Assembly: GCA_964504155.1 (NCBI GenBank)
Contig: CAZDCZ010000050.1
Coordinates: 1 to 24,057 of the forward strand
DNA length: 24,057 nt
Reading direction: 5' to 3'
Source of the DNA: CAZDCZ01 sp964504155
GTDB lineage: Bacteria; Bacteroidota; Bacteroidia; Bacteroidales; UBA12077
The translations under genes and the position numbers were made by a program. Position 1 is the stretch's first letter. Every line of letters begins with the position of its first letter. The notes beneath the pieces are model-generated. The model was not told the origin of the DNA and made no database searches. It was given only the letters and a program-made list of their open reading frames with translations. Positions 6,928 through 15,180 of this stretch are shown in pieces.

Positions 6928-7012
6928 AATCATTCTTTATGATTAATTTCATTTATATATATACATTTATTATATCGTCGTTACTGTTATATGATATGAT
7001 ATTCTGTATATT

Positions 7013-10000
7013 TTACAAATTTCTAGGAAGCCATTTTTTTGTTTCGTCAAGAGAAAAGCCTTTACGATTTGAATAATCTTTTAGTTGCTCATCGTTAATT
7101 TTTCTCACATCGAAATTTTTTGCTTCCTTATTTGCAAAAAGCAATCCACAAACCGAGGCAACAGGCGACATCATATAGCTCTCGGTAATATCTATATTAA
7201 CAGTATTTTTTACATCTAACAATTTAAATAATTTTTCTTTCTCGCTATGATCGGGTACCGAAGGATAACCAATTGCTGTACGAATACCTGAATAATTTCC
7301 TTTGAACATTTTTTCAATTGAAATATTTTCGTTTTTAGCATATCCCCAATATTTTTTCCTAACATCGTGGTGCAATTTCTCTGCAAAAGCTTCGACTAAT
7401 CGGTCGGCTAAAATTTTTATCATTATAGCATTATAATCGTCGTTTTCCGATTTAAAATTATCGACTAAAATATCGACACCCAAACCGGCTGTAATCGCAA
7501 ACAGACCAATATAATCGATTAAACTCGAATTTTTCGGAGCAATAAAATCGGTCATACACAAATTTTCCTTGCCATCGGATTTTGTCTGATTCCGCAAAAA
7601 GTTAAAAACATATATTTTCTCGTTTAAGTCTTCATCTTTATATATTTCTATATTATCTCCATCGGCAATAGCCGGATAAAATCCAAATACGGCATTTGCC
7701 TTTAACAACTTTTTATCAACAATCTTACTCAATAAAATTTTAGCATCATCAAGTAATTTTTTTGCTTCATCGCCTTTCTCTTTATCCTTTAATATATTAG
7801 GATATTTCCCTTTTAAATCCCATGCATGAAAAAAACATGTCCAATCGATATATTCGATAAGTTCTTCTATGGGAAATTTAATTAATGTCTTATTACCAAT
7901 AAATTCAGGTTTAACAATTTCAGAATTTTTCCAATCTATTTTATATTTATTTTCTCTTGCCTCGGATAAAGAAATTAATTTTTTAACTTTTCTGCTCTCA
8001 TATTTATTTCGAATATCATTATAATGCTCATTCAAGTTATGCAACAAGTTGCTTCTTTTTTTATCAGACATATAATCGGAAATAATTTTTACCGATTGCG
8101 AAGCATCTTTAACATAAGCAACTTTATTATATTTTGGTGCAATCTTAACAGCTGTATGCACTTCTGAAGTAGTTGCTCCACCAAGCATTAATAGGACATC
8201 AAGATTTTCATTATTTAGTGTACTTGCAATACTTTCCATTTCTTCGAGCGAGGGAGTAATTAATCCGCTAAGTCCAATAATATCTACCTTTTCTTTTTTT
8301 GCAGTTTCAATTATTTCTTTTTCAGAAACCATTACACCCAAGTCGATAATTTCGTAATTATTACACGACATTACTACACTTACAATATTCTTTCCAATAT
8401 CGTGAACATCGCCTTTTACTGTGGCTAATAATACCTTACCCGGTTTAGCAACATTCTTTTTATTACTATTTTCTTTTTCGAGAAATGGCTTGAGGTAAGC
8501 AACAGATTTTTTCATTACTCTTGCCGACTTAACAACTTGAGGTAAAAACATTTTTCCTTCACCAAACAAATCTCCAACTCTTTCCATTCCTGTCATTAAA
8601 GCACCTTCGATAATATCGATAACACTTTCTGACTTTTGTCGCAACTCTTCGGTATCATCATCAACAAATTCGGTAATTCCTTTAACAAGAGAATATTCCA
8701 ATCTTTTCTCAACATCTTGATTTCTCCACTCAAGAACTTTTTTTTCGTCTTTAGAATTTTCTTTTACATTCTGGGCAAAAGCAATTAGTTTATCTGTAGC
8801 ATCATCGTTTTTATTTAGTATTACATCTTCTACCAACTGTCTTAAATCGTTTGGAATATCGTCGTACACAGTAAGCATTGCCGGGTTTACAATTCCCATA
8901 TCCATTCCTGCTTTTATTGCATGATATAAAAATACGGAATGCATAGCTTCGCGAATAACATTGTTACCCCTGAAAGAAAAAGACAAATTACTAACACCAC
9001 CACTAAGTTTTGCATAAGGTAAGTTTTCTTTTATCCACTTAACAGCTTTAATAAAATCTAAAGCATAATTATTATGTTCGGGAATTCCTGTTGCTACGGC
9101 AAGAATATTAGGGTCGAAAATTATATCTTGCGGATTTATGCCAACAGTATTTACAAGAATATTATATGAGCGTTTTGCGATTTCTATTTTTCGTACAAAT
9201 GTATCGGCTTGTCCTTTTTCGTCGAATAACATAACAACAATAGCAGCTCCATATTTTTTTATGATACTTGCTTTTCGTACAAATTCGTTTTCTCCTTCTT
9301 TAAGACTTATTGAATTAACGATTGACTTTCCTTGAGTACATTTTAATCCTGTCTCGATAATATCCCATTTCGAAGAATCAATCATAATAGGCAAAGCAGC
9401 AATATCCGGTTCTGATGCAATTAAATTCACAAATTTTTTCATTACAGCTTTTGAGTCGAGCATTGCATCGTCCATACAAATATCAATAACCTGAGCTCCT
9501 CCTTCTACTTGATTTCGTGCAACAGATAATGCTTCTTCGAATTTTTCTTCACGAATTAATCGGGCAAATTTTCTTGAGCCTGCTACATTAGTTCTTTCTC
9601 CAATATTAATAAAGTTCTTATTTTTATCTATAGTCAAAAGTTCTAATCCCGACAGAGTAGTATTTATTGGCAATTTCTGAACTACTCTTGGTTTATACTC
9701 TCTAGCTTTTTTACTTATTTTTTTTATATGTATAGGTCGAGTTCCACAACATCCTCCAATGATATTCACTAATCCTTTTTCGAGATATTGAGTAATAAGC
9801 TCAAGCATTTCGTCGGCCGATTGGTCGTATTCTCCGAACTGATTTGGCAATCCTGCATTTGGATGGGCACTAATAGGAAATTTCGATATTTTAGATAATT
9901 CTTCGACATATTGCATCAATTGCTCTGCACCAAAGGCACAATTAAGTCCAACACTTAATAAATTAACATGAGCAATTGAATTATAAAAAGCTTCGAGCGT

Positions 10001-10678
10001 TTGTCCCGATAATACTCTACCACTTTTATCGGCAATAGTTGCCGAAACCATAACAGGAATATCGCTACCGGTATCGGAATTATATTGCTGAATAGCAAAC
10101 AATGCTGCTTTTGCATTAAGAGTATCGAAAATTGTTTCGAGTAATAATATATCTACACCACCTTCAACAAGTCCCTTAACCTGCTCGTAATAGGCAAGTT
10201 TAAAATCGTCGAACTCAAATTTTCTGTATGCCGGGCGATTAACATCAGGAGATATTGATGCTGTTTGATTTGTTGGTCCCATAGAACCAAGCACAAAACG
10301 CATTCTCGATTTGTCATTATTGTTATATTCATCAACAACTTGGCGGGCAAGTCGTGCAGATTCAAAATTCATTTCATAGGCAAAATTTTCCATGCTATAA
10401 TCTACCATAGAAATTCTATTTGCGTTAAAAGAATTTGTCGATATTAAATCGGCTCCAGATTCGAGGTATTCTTTATATATTTCCTGTATTATATCGGGCT
10501 GAGTAATAGATAACAAATCGTTGTTTCCTTTAAGATCGACTTTGCTATTCGCGAATCTCTCTCCTCTATAATCAGCTTCGGTAAGTTTATAGGTCTGTAT
10601 CATTGTTCCCATTGCACCATCGAGAACTAAAATTCTTTTCTTTAGTTCATTCTCTATCACTTCTCTTCCTTGCCTCAT
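7013..10678 (-). CDS. metH: Cobalamin-dependent methionine synthase
   Basis: MetH transfers the methyl group of 5-methyl-THF through cobalamin to homocysteine. All four modules are present in 1221 residues. The homocysteine domain (about 1-330) has the zinc ligands C247 (GLNCAFGA) and C310/C311 (GGCCGT). The pterin domain (about 355-620) contains NIGERTNVAGSRKF. The cobalamin domain (about 650-880) has D757-x-H759-x-x-G762 (DVHDIG), with H759 the lower cobalt ligand, and LSGLITPS. The reactivation domain (about 890-1221) has RTAIGYPSVPDH for AdoMet binding. The length is close to the E. coli enzyme (1227). The start at 10678 is the only good one. A long AT-rich leader separates it from groL; metF follows. 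The cell must make or import B12. Confidence 0.97.
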   Translation of the reverse strand: MRQGREVIENELKKRILVLDGAMGTMIQTYKLTEADYRGERFANSKVDLKGNNDLLSITQPDIIQEIYKEYLESGADLISTNSFNANRISMVDYSMENFAYEMNFESARLARQVVDEYNNNDKSRMRFVLGSMGPTNQTASISPDVNRPAYRKFEFDDFKLAYYEQVKGLVEGGVDILLLETIFDTLNAKAALFAIQQYNSDTGSDIPVMVSATIADKSGRVLSGQTLEAFYNSIAHVNLLSVGLNCAFGAEQLMQYVEELSKISKFPISAHPNAGLPNQFGEYDQSADEMLELITQYLEKGLVNIIGGCCGTRPIHIKKISKKAREYKPRVVQKLPINTTLSGLELLTIDKNKNFINIGERTNVAGSRKFARLIREEKFEEALSVARNQVEGGAQVIDICMDDAMLDSKAVMKKFVNLIASEPDIAALPIMIDSSKWDIIETGLKCTQGKSIVNSISLKEGENEFVRKASIIKKYGAAIVVMLFDEKGQADTFVRKIEIAKRSYNILVNTVGINPQDIIFDPNILAVATGIPEHNNYALDFIKAVKWIKENLPYAKLSGGVSNLSFSFRGNNVIREAMHSVFLYHAIKAGMDMGIVNPAMLTVYDDIPNDLRQLVEDVILNKNDDATDKLIAFAQNVKENSKDEKKVLEWRNQDVEKRLEYSLVKGITEFVDDDTEELRQKSESVIDIIEGALMTGMERVGDLFGEGKMFLPQVVKSARVMKKSVAYLKPFLEKENSNKKNVAKPGKVLLATVKGDVHDIGKNIVSVVMSCNNYEIIDLGVMVSEKEIIETAKKEKVDIIGLSGLITPSLEEMESIASTLNNENLDVLLMLGGATTSEVHTAVKIAPKYNKVAYVKDASQSVKIISDYMSDKKRSNLLHNLNEHYNDIRNKYESRKVKKLISLSEARENKYKIDWKNSEIVKPEFIGNKTLIKFPIEELIEYIDWTCFFHAWDLKGKYPNILKDKEKGDEAKKLLDDAKILLSKIVDKKLLKANAVFGFYPAIADGDNIEIYKDEDLNEKIYVFNFLRNQTKSDGKENLCMTDFIAPKNSSLIDYIGLFAITAGLGVDILVDNFKSENDDYNAIMIKILADRLVEAFAEKLHHDVRKKYWGYAKNENISIEKMFKGNYSGIRTAIGYPSVPDHSEKEKLFKLLDVKNTVNIDITESYMMSPVASVCGLLFANKEAKNFDVRKINDEQLKDYSNRKGFSLDETKKWLPRNL

Positions 10679-10747
10679 AAATATTACTTATTCAAATTAT
10701 TAATCTTATTGTTCAATATCTAATTACCAATAAAATATTATTCATAA

Positions 10748-11082
10748 TTGCGAGATTTATTATTTAATAATGAGTTTGGTTTTAAAAAACCTGCCGGATT
10801 TATTTTTATTAAATCAAAATATTTTATTCAACTGCTTATTGATTTGACACAAAGCCTATTAGGTCTCAAAAAAATCAAAATAAAATATTTTTATACTAGA
10901 CTTGTTAATTAAAAATAATGCATCATACTTAGAATCTAAATATCTACAAAAATAATCAAATAACTAGTTTCTTTCAACCATCTCTTTTTTTGAAAGAAAG
11001 CACTTACAATCTACAAATAATTACGAAATTTAAAATACAGTTTTTAAAGCTTTACATACATTTATAATCAATAATCTCGCAA
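10748..11082. repeat. Long-range inverted repeat framing the metH leader
   Basis: The arms TTGCGAGAT(T)TATT (10748-10761) and AATAATCTCGCAA (11070-11082) are complementary over 13 bases with one bulge. Beyond the core, cattTATAAT at 11059-11068 loosely mirrors 10762-10772. The arms are about 310 bases apart. They may be ends of a small inserted element or arms of a leader RNA. Confidence 0.5.
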
Positions 11083-11087
11083 AGTTA
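11080..11087 (-). promoter_or_regulatory. Probable -7 box for metH-metF
   Basis: On the minus strand TAACTTTG, followed by CGA, fits TAnnTTTG. It overlaps an AAGTT-N8-AACTT dyad (11082-11099) that could be an operator. No -33 TTTG stands at the proper distance. Confidence 0.4.
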
Positions 11088-11203
11088 TAATTACAACTTA
11101 ATAAGAAATAATAAAACAGCAAAAAAATCATTTTTTTTAATTTTCGCCATTTACTATTAACCCGAGTTCGATATAAAAGCAATTACCTATATATCTAAAA
11201 AAA

Positions 11204-11244
11204 CAAAAAAAATCCTTTTCGAAATTCGAAAAGGATTTTTTTTA
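11204..11244 (-). terminator. groL terminator
   Basis: A perfect 13-base inverted repeat, AATCCTTTTCGAA (11211-11223) and its complement (11225-11237), lies 29 bases after the groL stop. On the minus strand it is followed by a run of T, so it is a strong intrinsic terminator separating groL from metH. Confidence 0.9.
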
Positions 11245-11265
11245 AGTTCTGAATAACAAGAATTA

Positions 11266-12912
11266 TTACATCATTCCGCCCATTCCACCCATTCCCGGCA
11301 TTCCTCCGCCGGCAGGCATAACAGGTGCTTCTTCTTCATCTTCAACAATTACACACTCGGTAGTTAATAACATACCTGCAATTGAAGCAGCATTTTCGAT
11401 AGCAATTCTAGTTACTTTAGCAGGGTCAACAACTCCTGCTTCTAAAAGATTTTCGTATATATTTTTTCTTGCATTAAATCCGAAATCGTCTTTTCCTTCT
11501 TTTACTGCATGAACAATAACAGACCCTTCTTTACCTGCATTTTCTACAATTTGACGTAAAGGTTCTTCAATTGCTCTTTTAATAATTGCAATACCGGTAT
11601 TTTCGTCTTCGTTTTCACCTTTTATTTTATCTAACTCTTTTATAGCACGAATAAAAGCAACGCCACCACCAGGAATAATTCCTTCTTCGATTGCTGCACG
11701 AGTAGCGCTAAGAGCATCGTCAACTCTATCTTTCTTTTCTTTCATTTCAATTTCACTGGCAGCACCTACATAAAGCACAGCAACACCACCGGCTAATTTA
11801 GCTAATCTTTCTTGAAGTTTTTCTTTATCGTAATCAGAAGTAGTATTCTCTATTTGAGCTTTTATTTGATTTACTCTGACCTCGATATTTTCTTTAGTTC
11901 CTCCGCCATTAACGATAGTTGTATTTTCTTTATCGATACTAATTTTCTCGCAAGTACCTAACATTTCGATATTTGCTTTCTCTAAAGAAAGTCCTTTTTC
12001 TTCGGTAATAACAACACCACCTGTAAGAATAGCAACATCTTCAAGCATTTCTTTTCTTCTATCGCCAAATCCGGGAGCTTTAACAGCTGCAACTTTTAAA
12101 GAGCCTCTAATTTTATTTACAACAAGAGTAGCTAAAGCTTCTCCATCGATATCTTCAGATATAATCATTAAAGGTTTTCCGTTTTGAGCTGTAGCTTCTA
12201 AAATTGGCATCAAATCTTTCATGGTAGAAATCTTCTGATCGGTAAGCAGAATATATGGATGCTCTAAAACAGATATCATTTTTTCGGTATCGGTAATAAA
12301 ATAAGGAGAGATATAACCTCTATCGAATTGCATACCTTCAACTATATCGACATGAGTATCGGTTCCTTTTGCTTCTTCAACAGTAATAACACCTTCTTTT
12401 TTCACTTTATCCATAGCTTCGGCAATAAGTCTTCCGATTTCGGAATCGTTATTTGCAGAAATCTTAGCAATTTGCTCTATTTTCTCGTTTGACTCGCCAA
12501 CTTTTTTTGATTGAGCTTTAATACTTTCAACAACTTTTGATACAGCTTTATCGATTCCTCTTTTTAAATCCATTGGATTTGCTCCGGCAGTAACATTTTT
12601 CAAACCAACATTTACTATCGATTGTGCTAAAACAGTTGCTGTTGTAGTTCCATCTCCTGCATCGTCGTTAGTTTTCGACGCAACTTCTTTTACCATTTGA
12701 GCTCCTAAATTCTCGAATTTATCTTCAAGCTCAATTTCTTTTGCAACAGTTACTCCATCTTTTGTTACTTGTGGTGCTCCAAATTTTTTTTCTATAACAA
12801 CATTTCGCCCTTTAGGACCTAATGTTACTTTAACTGCATTTGTTAATTTGTCAATACCAGCTTTCAAGTGATCTCTAGCATCAATATCAAATTTCATTTC
12901 TTTAGCTGCCAT
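11266..12912 (-). CDS. groL: Chaperonin GroEL (Hsp60)
   Basis: GroEL forms the ATP-driven double-ring folding chamber of the cytoplasm. The 548-residue product is full length and has KVTLGPKGRNV and the phosphate loop GDGTTTATVLAQ near residues 86-97, the apical-domain stretch DRGYISPYFITDTEK, SATRAAIEEGIIPGGG near 397-413, and the GGMPGMGGMGGMM tail. The start at 12912 gives the canonical beginning AAKEMKFDIDAR. A strong terminator follows the stop. The unusual point is upstream: secG with its own terminator precedes groL, and the 267-base gap holds no groS. No CIRCE (TTAGCACTC-N9-GAGTGCTAA) element is seen. I find no clear TAnnTTTG box, so the heat-shock control of this copy is unknown. Confidence 0.98.
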   Translation of the reverse strand: MAAKEMKFDIDARDHLKAGIDKLTNAVKVTLGPKGRNVVIEKKFGAPQVTKDGVTVAKEIELEDKFENLGAQMVKEVASKTNDDAGDGTTTATVLAQSIVNVGLKNVTAGANPMDLKRGIDKAVSKVVESIKAQSKKVGESNEKIEQIAKISANNDSEIGRLIAEAMDKVKKEGVITVEEAKGTDTHVDIVEGMQFDRGYISPYFITDTEKMISVLEHPYILLTDQKISTMKDLMPILEATAQNGKPLMIISEDIDGEALATLVVNKIRGSLKVAAVKAPGFGDRRKEMLEDVAILTGGVVITEEKGLSLEKANIEMLGTCEKISIDKENTTIVNGGGTKENIEVRVNQIKAQIENTTSDYDKEKLQERLAKLAGGVAVLYVGAASEIEMKEKKDRVDDALSATRAAIEEGIIPGGGVAFIRAIKELDKIKGENEDENTGIAIIKRAIEEPLRQIVENAGKEGSVIVHAVKEGKDDFGFNARKNIYENLLEAGVVDPAKVTRIAIENAASIAGMLLTTECVIVEDEEEAPVMPAGGGMPGMGGMGGMM

Positions 12913-13116
12913 GTTTTTATGATTATGATTAATATTTAAGTTTTATAATTTTCTGATAAACGATTATTGTCATATATTATGCCAAAGCAAAAAAACAGAC
13001 AAAATATACTCTTTCGAATATTCATCTCGAATAAATACTATTTAATCGAATGTAATAATACTAATCGATTCTTTTCAAAAAAAGCTCATTAGCAATATTA
13101 TACTCGAAATTTTAAA
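12913..13116. other. Gap upstream of groL without groS
   Basis: Between the secG terminator and the groL start there are only about 200 bases, very AT-rich, too few for a co-chaperonin gene (about 270-300 bases). No GroES-like peptide is read in any frame. The groL promoter must lie here. Confidence 0.6.
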
Positions 13117-13155
13117 CAAAAAAAAAGTGCCAATATGCATCTGACATACTGACAC
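13117..13155 (-). terminator. secG terminator
   Basis: On the minus strand GTGTCAGTATG pairs over all 11 positions with CATATTGGCAC across a 7-base loop, using two G-U pairs, and nine T follow. On the plus strand the same positions would be C-A mismatches, so the structure is specific to minus-strand RNA. It starts 25 bases after the secG stop. Confidence 0.9.
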
Positions 13156-13179
13156 CTTAAAATATTTTTATTTGTTATT

Positions 13180-13527
13180 TTATTCTTGACCGTTTCCTGT
13201 TTCTTCTGTTTTTTCGGGAACAGATGTAGGGAATGAAGGCATTTGTGAAGGATCAATAGCGTTATCAACTTGTTGTTCTATTCTTGATTTTTGTTCTTCT
13301 CCACCACGTGGAATAACAATACTTGATGCAACACTTAAAACTACTAATGCTATAGCTAATGTCCAAGTAGCTTTTTCGAGAAAATCGGCAGTTTTTTTAA
13401 CTCCCATTACCTGATTCGAAGAAGAAAAGTTTGAAGCTAATCCTCCTCCTTTTGAATTCTGAACTAATACAATTAAAATTAACAGAATACTTGCAATAAT
13501 TATTAATACTGATATCACGACATGCAT
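13180..13527 (-). CDS. secG: Preprotein translocase subunit SecG
   Basis: SecG is the small accessory membrane subunit of the SecYEG protein-export channel. The 115-residue product has two membrane segments, about residues 3-23 (VVISVLIIIASILLILIVLV) and 52-73 (ATWTLAIALVVLSVASSIVI). Between them is the signature loop QNSKGGGLASNFSSSNQVMG. The C-terminal tail is hydrophilic and rich in Glu, Pro and Ser, as often in this phylum. The start lies three bases after the stop of the upstream TPR-like gene, so it belongs to the same transcript as that gene and lptE. A strong minus-strand terminator ends the operon behind it. Confidence 0.93.
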   Translation of the reverse strand: MHVVISVLIIIASILLILIVLVQNSKGGGLASNFSSSNQVMGVKKTADFLEKATWTLAIALVVLSVASSIVIPRGGEEQKSRIEQQVDNAIDPSQMPSFPTSVPEKTEETGNGQE

Positions 13528-13530
13528 AAT

Positions 13531-14562
13531 CTATGTGTTTTTTTGTTTGTTTTTAAATTCTTTAATCATTTTTATTTGACTCGCAAAGTAAGTATTTTTT
13601 TTTGGATATTTCAAACTTAATTTCTCATAAGCTTTAATTGCTTTATCAAAATATCCTTGTTTAACATATACTTTTATTAATGTTTCGCTTAAAAGTTCAT
13701 TATTTTCTTCAATACTTTTTTCTGACAAATCAATTCCCTTGCTATCATAATATTCATTATTCGTGTCCATTCTTGGATTATTTATAACAAATTTAGAAAT
13801 TAATTTATCTTTTTCCGATCCTTCATCATTAAATTCGATTGAAAAAGAATAATCATTAATATTAAAAATTTCTTTTGCATCTTTTTTTATGTCAGTTTTT
13901 TTATTTTCAATTTCTAAAAATTCTATTGTATCTTCCAATTCATTATCAACATTCTCATTTATTAATACTTCAACAGGATCTTCTTCTTTTTCTATATTAT
14001 CGTCGATAAATAATATATCTTCTTCTTTTTCCTTATTCTTTAAATCTTCTTCAACAAAAAATAATTCCGGACTATATTTCAATTCATCATCATTACGCGA
14101 GCTATAATGTTTTAATTGGCTAGAAATTGTATCGGAAATATTATTAGCCATTCCTTCGAACCCATCTTTTATTTGTCTTCTAAATTTATTGTTTACATTA
14201 TTATCTTCTGTTTTTTTTACAGATTCTTCATTCTTCTTAATCGATTTATTATTTTGTTCTTTTGGCTTCGATTCTATCGATAATTTACTGTCGTTCTGAT
14301 TTTTGCTTTTTGCATATAACTTACTATCGTCGATAAAATACAGGACTTCAAATAAAACTTGTCTATCGGAAATAAAAGCAGATGAATAATGAATACGCTC
14401 TTCTAAATCGGGGCTATTTATATTTTTAAGATTTTTAAGATATAACAAATGAGCAACTTGAAAATAGGGATATTCGTCTAATATTCCTTTTATTAGTTTT
14501 AAACTTTCGTTGTTTAAGAGTTCCGGATTATTAATAAATTTTATAAAATCTACTTTCCCCAT
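13531..14562 (-). CDS. Conserved TPR-like protein of the lptE-secG locus
   Basis: The product is 343 residues from the chosen start. Its N-terminal part (FIKFINNPELL, then GILDEYPYFQVAHLLYLKNL and SAFISDRQVLFEVLYF) is a helical block that I know as a conserved feature of uncharacterised Bacteroidota proteins at this locus. The middle (about 90-260) is highly charged, Lys/Asn/Glu-rich and low-complexity. The end (ETLIKVYVKQGYFDKAIKAYEKLSLKYP) is one clear TPR unit. There is no signal peptide or membrane segment, so it is probably cytoplasmic. The frame reaches an ATG at 14592 that would overlap lptE; I prefer the ATG at 14562 (MGKVDF), just after the lptE stop. Its place between lptE and secG hints at envelope or secretion work, but the function is unknown. 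Confidence 0.75.
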   Translation of the reverse strand: MGKVDFIKFINNPELLNNESLKLIKGILDEYPYFQVAHLLYLKNLKNINSPDLEERIHYSSAFISDRQVLFEVLYFIDDSKLYAKSKNQNDSKLSIESKPKEQNNKSIKKNEESVKKTEDNNVNNKFRRQIKDGFEGMANNISDTISSQLKHYSSRNDDELKYSPELFFVEEDLKNKEKEEDILFIDDNIEKEEDPVEVLINENVDNELEDTIEFLEIENKKTDIKKDAKEIFNINDYSFSIEFNDEGSEKDKLISKFVINNPRMDTNNEYYDSKGIDLSEKSIEENNELLSETLIKVYVKQGYFDKAIKAYEKLSLKYPKKNTYFASQIKMIKEFKNKQKNT

Positions 14563-14578
14563 ATTATCACTTCTAATT

Positions 14579-15103
14579 TTACCAATTAACAACCGATTTA
14601 TTAAAAATATCTTCTATTAGTTCTTTTACAATTTCTTCAACTAAACCCTCTTCCACGGACGATAAACTCTCTCTACTATTATAATCCTGATATCTCGAGA
14701 AACTAGAATCGAAATTCTGTTCCGGATCTTTTTCATTAATAAAAACAACATGTACTTTAATTGTTAATCTATTCTGTGCAGCTATTTCGTCTCCTTGTAC
14801 AGCAATTGGTTTTATGTTATAATCGGTAATTTCTCCTCCGAAATTCAAATGTCCATTATCTTTAACTAATATTAAACTAGTTTGCGACAAGAATTTATCT
14901 TTTAATTCATCGGTAAAATATTGTCCAAGATTCGACATTCCTAAAGGAGCCTTATTTGGGAAAAATTGAACACTTACAGTTTTTACATCAGAAGATATTG
15001 ACGCTCCGGTAGTTGAATATTTTACTGTACACGCATAATTAACTGTAAATAAAAATGTTACAATAAATATTATGAACTTATTATTAAATTTCAAATCTTG
15101 CAT
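14579..15103 (-). CDS. lptE: LptE-like LPS-assembly lipoprotein
   Basis: LptE is the outer-membrane lipoprotein that plugs LptD, the channel that inserts LPS into the outer leaflet. The 174-residue product has a signal segment (FIIFIVTFLFTVNYAC) with the probable lipidated Cys25. It has the conserved Bacteroidota pattern VKTVSVQFFPNKAP, LGQYFTDELKDKFLSQTSL, LNFGGEITDY, AAQNRLTIKVHVVF and the ending EDIFNKSVVNW. The residues before the Cys (VNYAC) are a poor classical lipobox, which is usual in this phylum. The gene sits between the sigma-54 activator and the TPR-like gene. A TATATTCG box (15142-15135) 31 bases before the ATG may be its promoter. Confidence 0.85.
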   Translation of the reverse strand: MQDLKFNNKFIIFIVTFLFTVNYACTVKYSTTGASISSDVKTVSVQFFPNKAPLGMSNLGQYFTDELKDKFLSQTSLILVKDNGHLNFGGEITDYNIKPIAVQGDEIAAQNRLTIKVHVVFINEKDPEQNFDSSFSRYQDYNSRESLSSVEEGLVEEIVKELIEDIFNKSVVNW

Positions 15104-15134
15104 ATTAACTATTTCATTTTAAAGTTTAAAATAA

Positions 15135-15142
15135 CGAATATA
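15135..15142 (-). promoter_or_regulatory. Possible -7 box for lptE
   Basis: On the minus strand TATATTCG differs from TAnnTTTG at one base and lies about 30 bases before the lptE ATG. Confidence 0.3.
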
Positions 15143-15180
15143 AATATTTTATTCTTTGATATTGTGCTTTCGTGTAAGCA

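Larger units (their letters stand above)
10679..11203. other. Long AT-rich intergenic region / probable metH leader
   Basis: No gene is recognised in these 525 bases. The probable -7 box at 11080-11087 would give metH an untranslated leader of about 395 bases. Two inverted repeats lie inside: TTGCGAGATTTATT (10748-10761) against AATAATCTCGCAA (11070-11082), which frames most of the leader, and TTTCTTTCAA (10968-10977) against TTGAAAGAAA (10990-10999). I looked for the conserved cores of cobalamin and SAM riboswitches on the minus strand and saw none, but a covariance search is needed to be sure. Confidence 0.5.

Noticed and set aside
10679..11203. Cobalamin or SAM riboswitch upstream of metH
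   Set aside because: No recognisable conserved core was seen on the minus strand; the region is too AT-rich and lacks the expected GC-rich box elements.
12970..13000. A TGGCAT...ATG sequence upstream of groL on the minus strand resembling a sigma-54 -24/-12 site
   Set aside because: The -12 TTGC element is missing, so it does not meet the consensus although a sigma-54 activator lies nearby.
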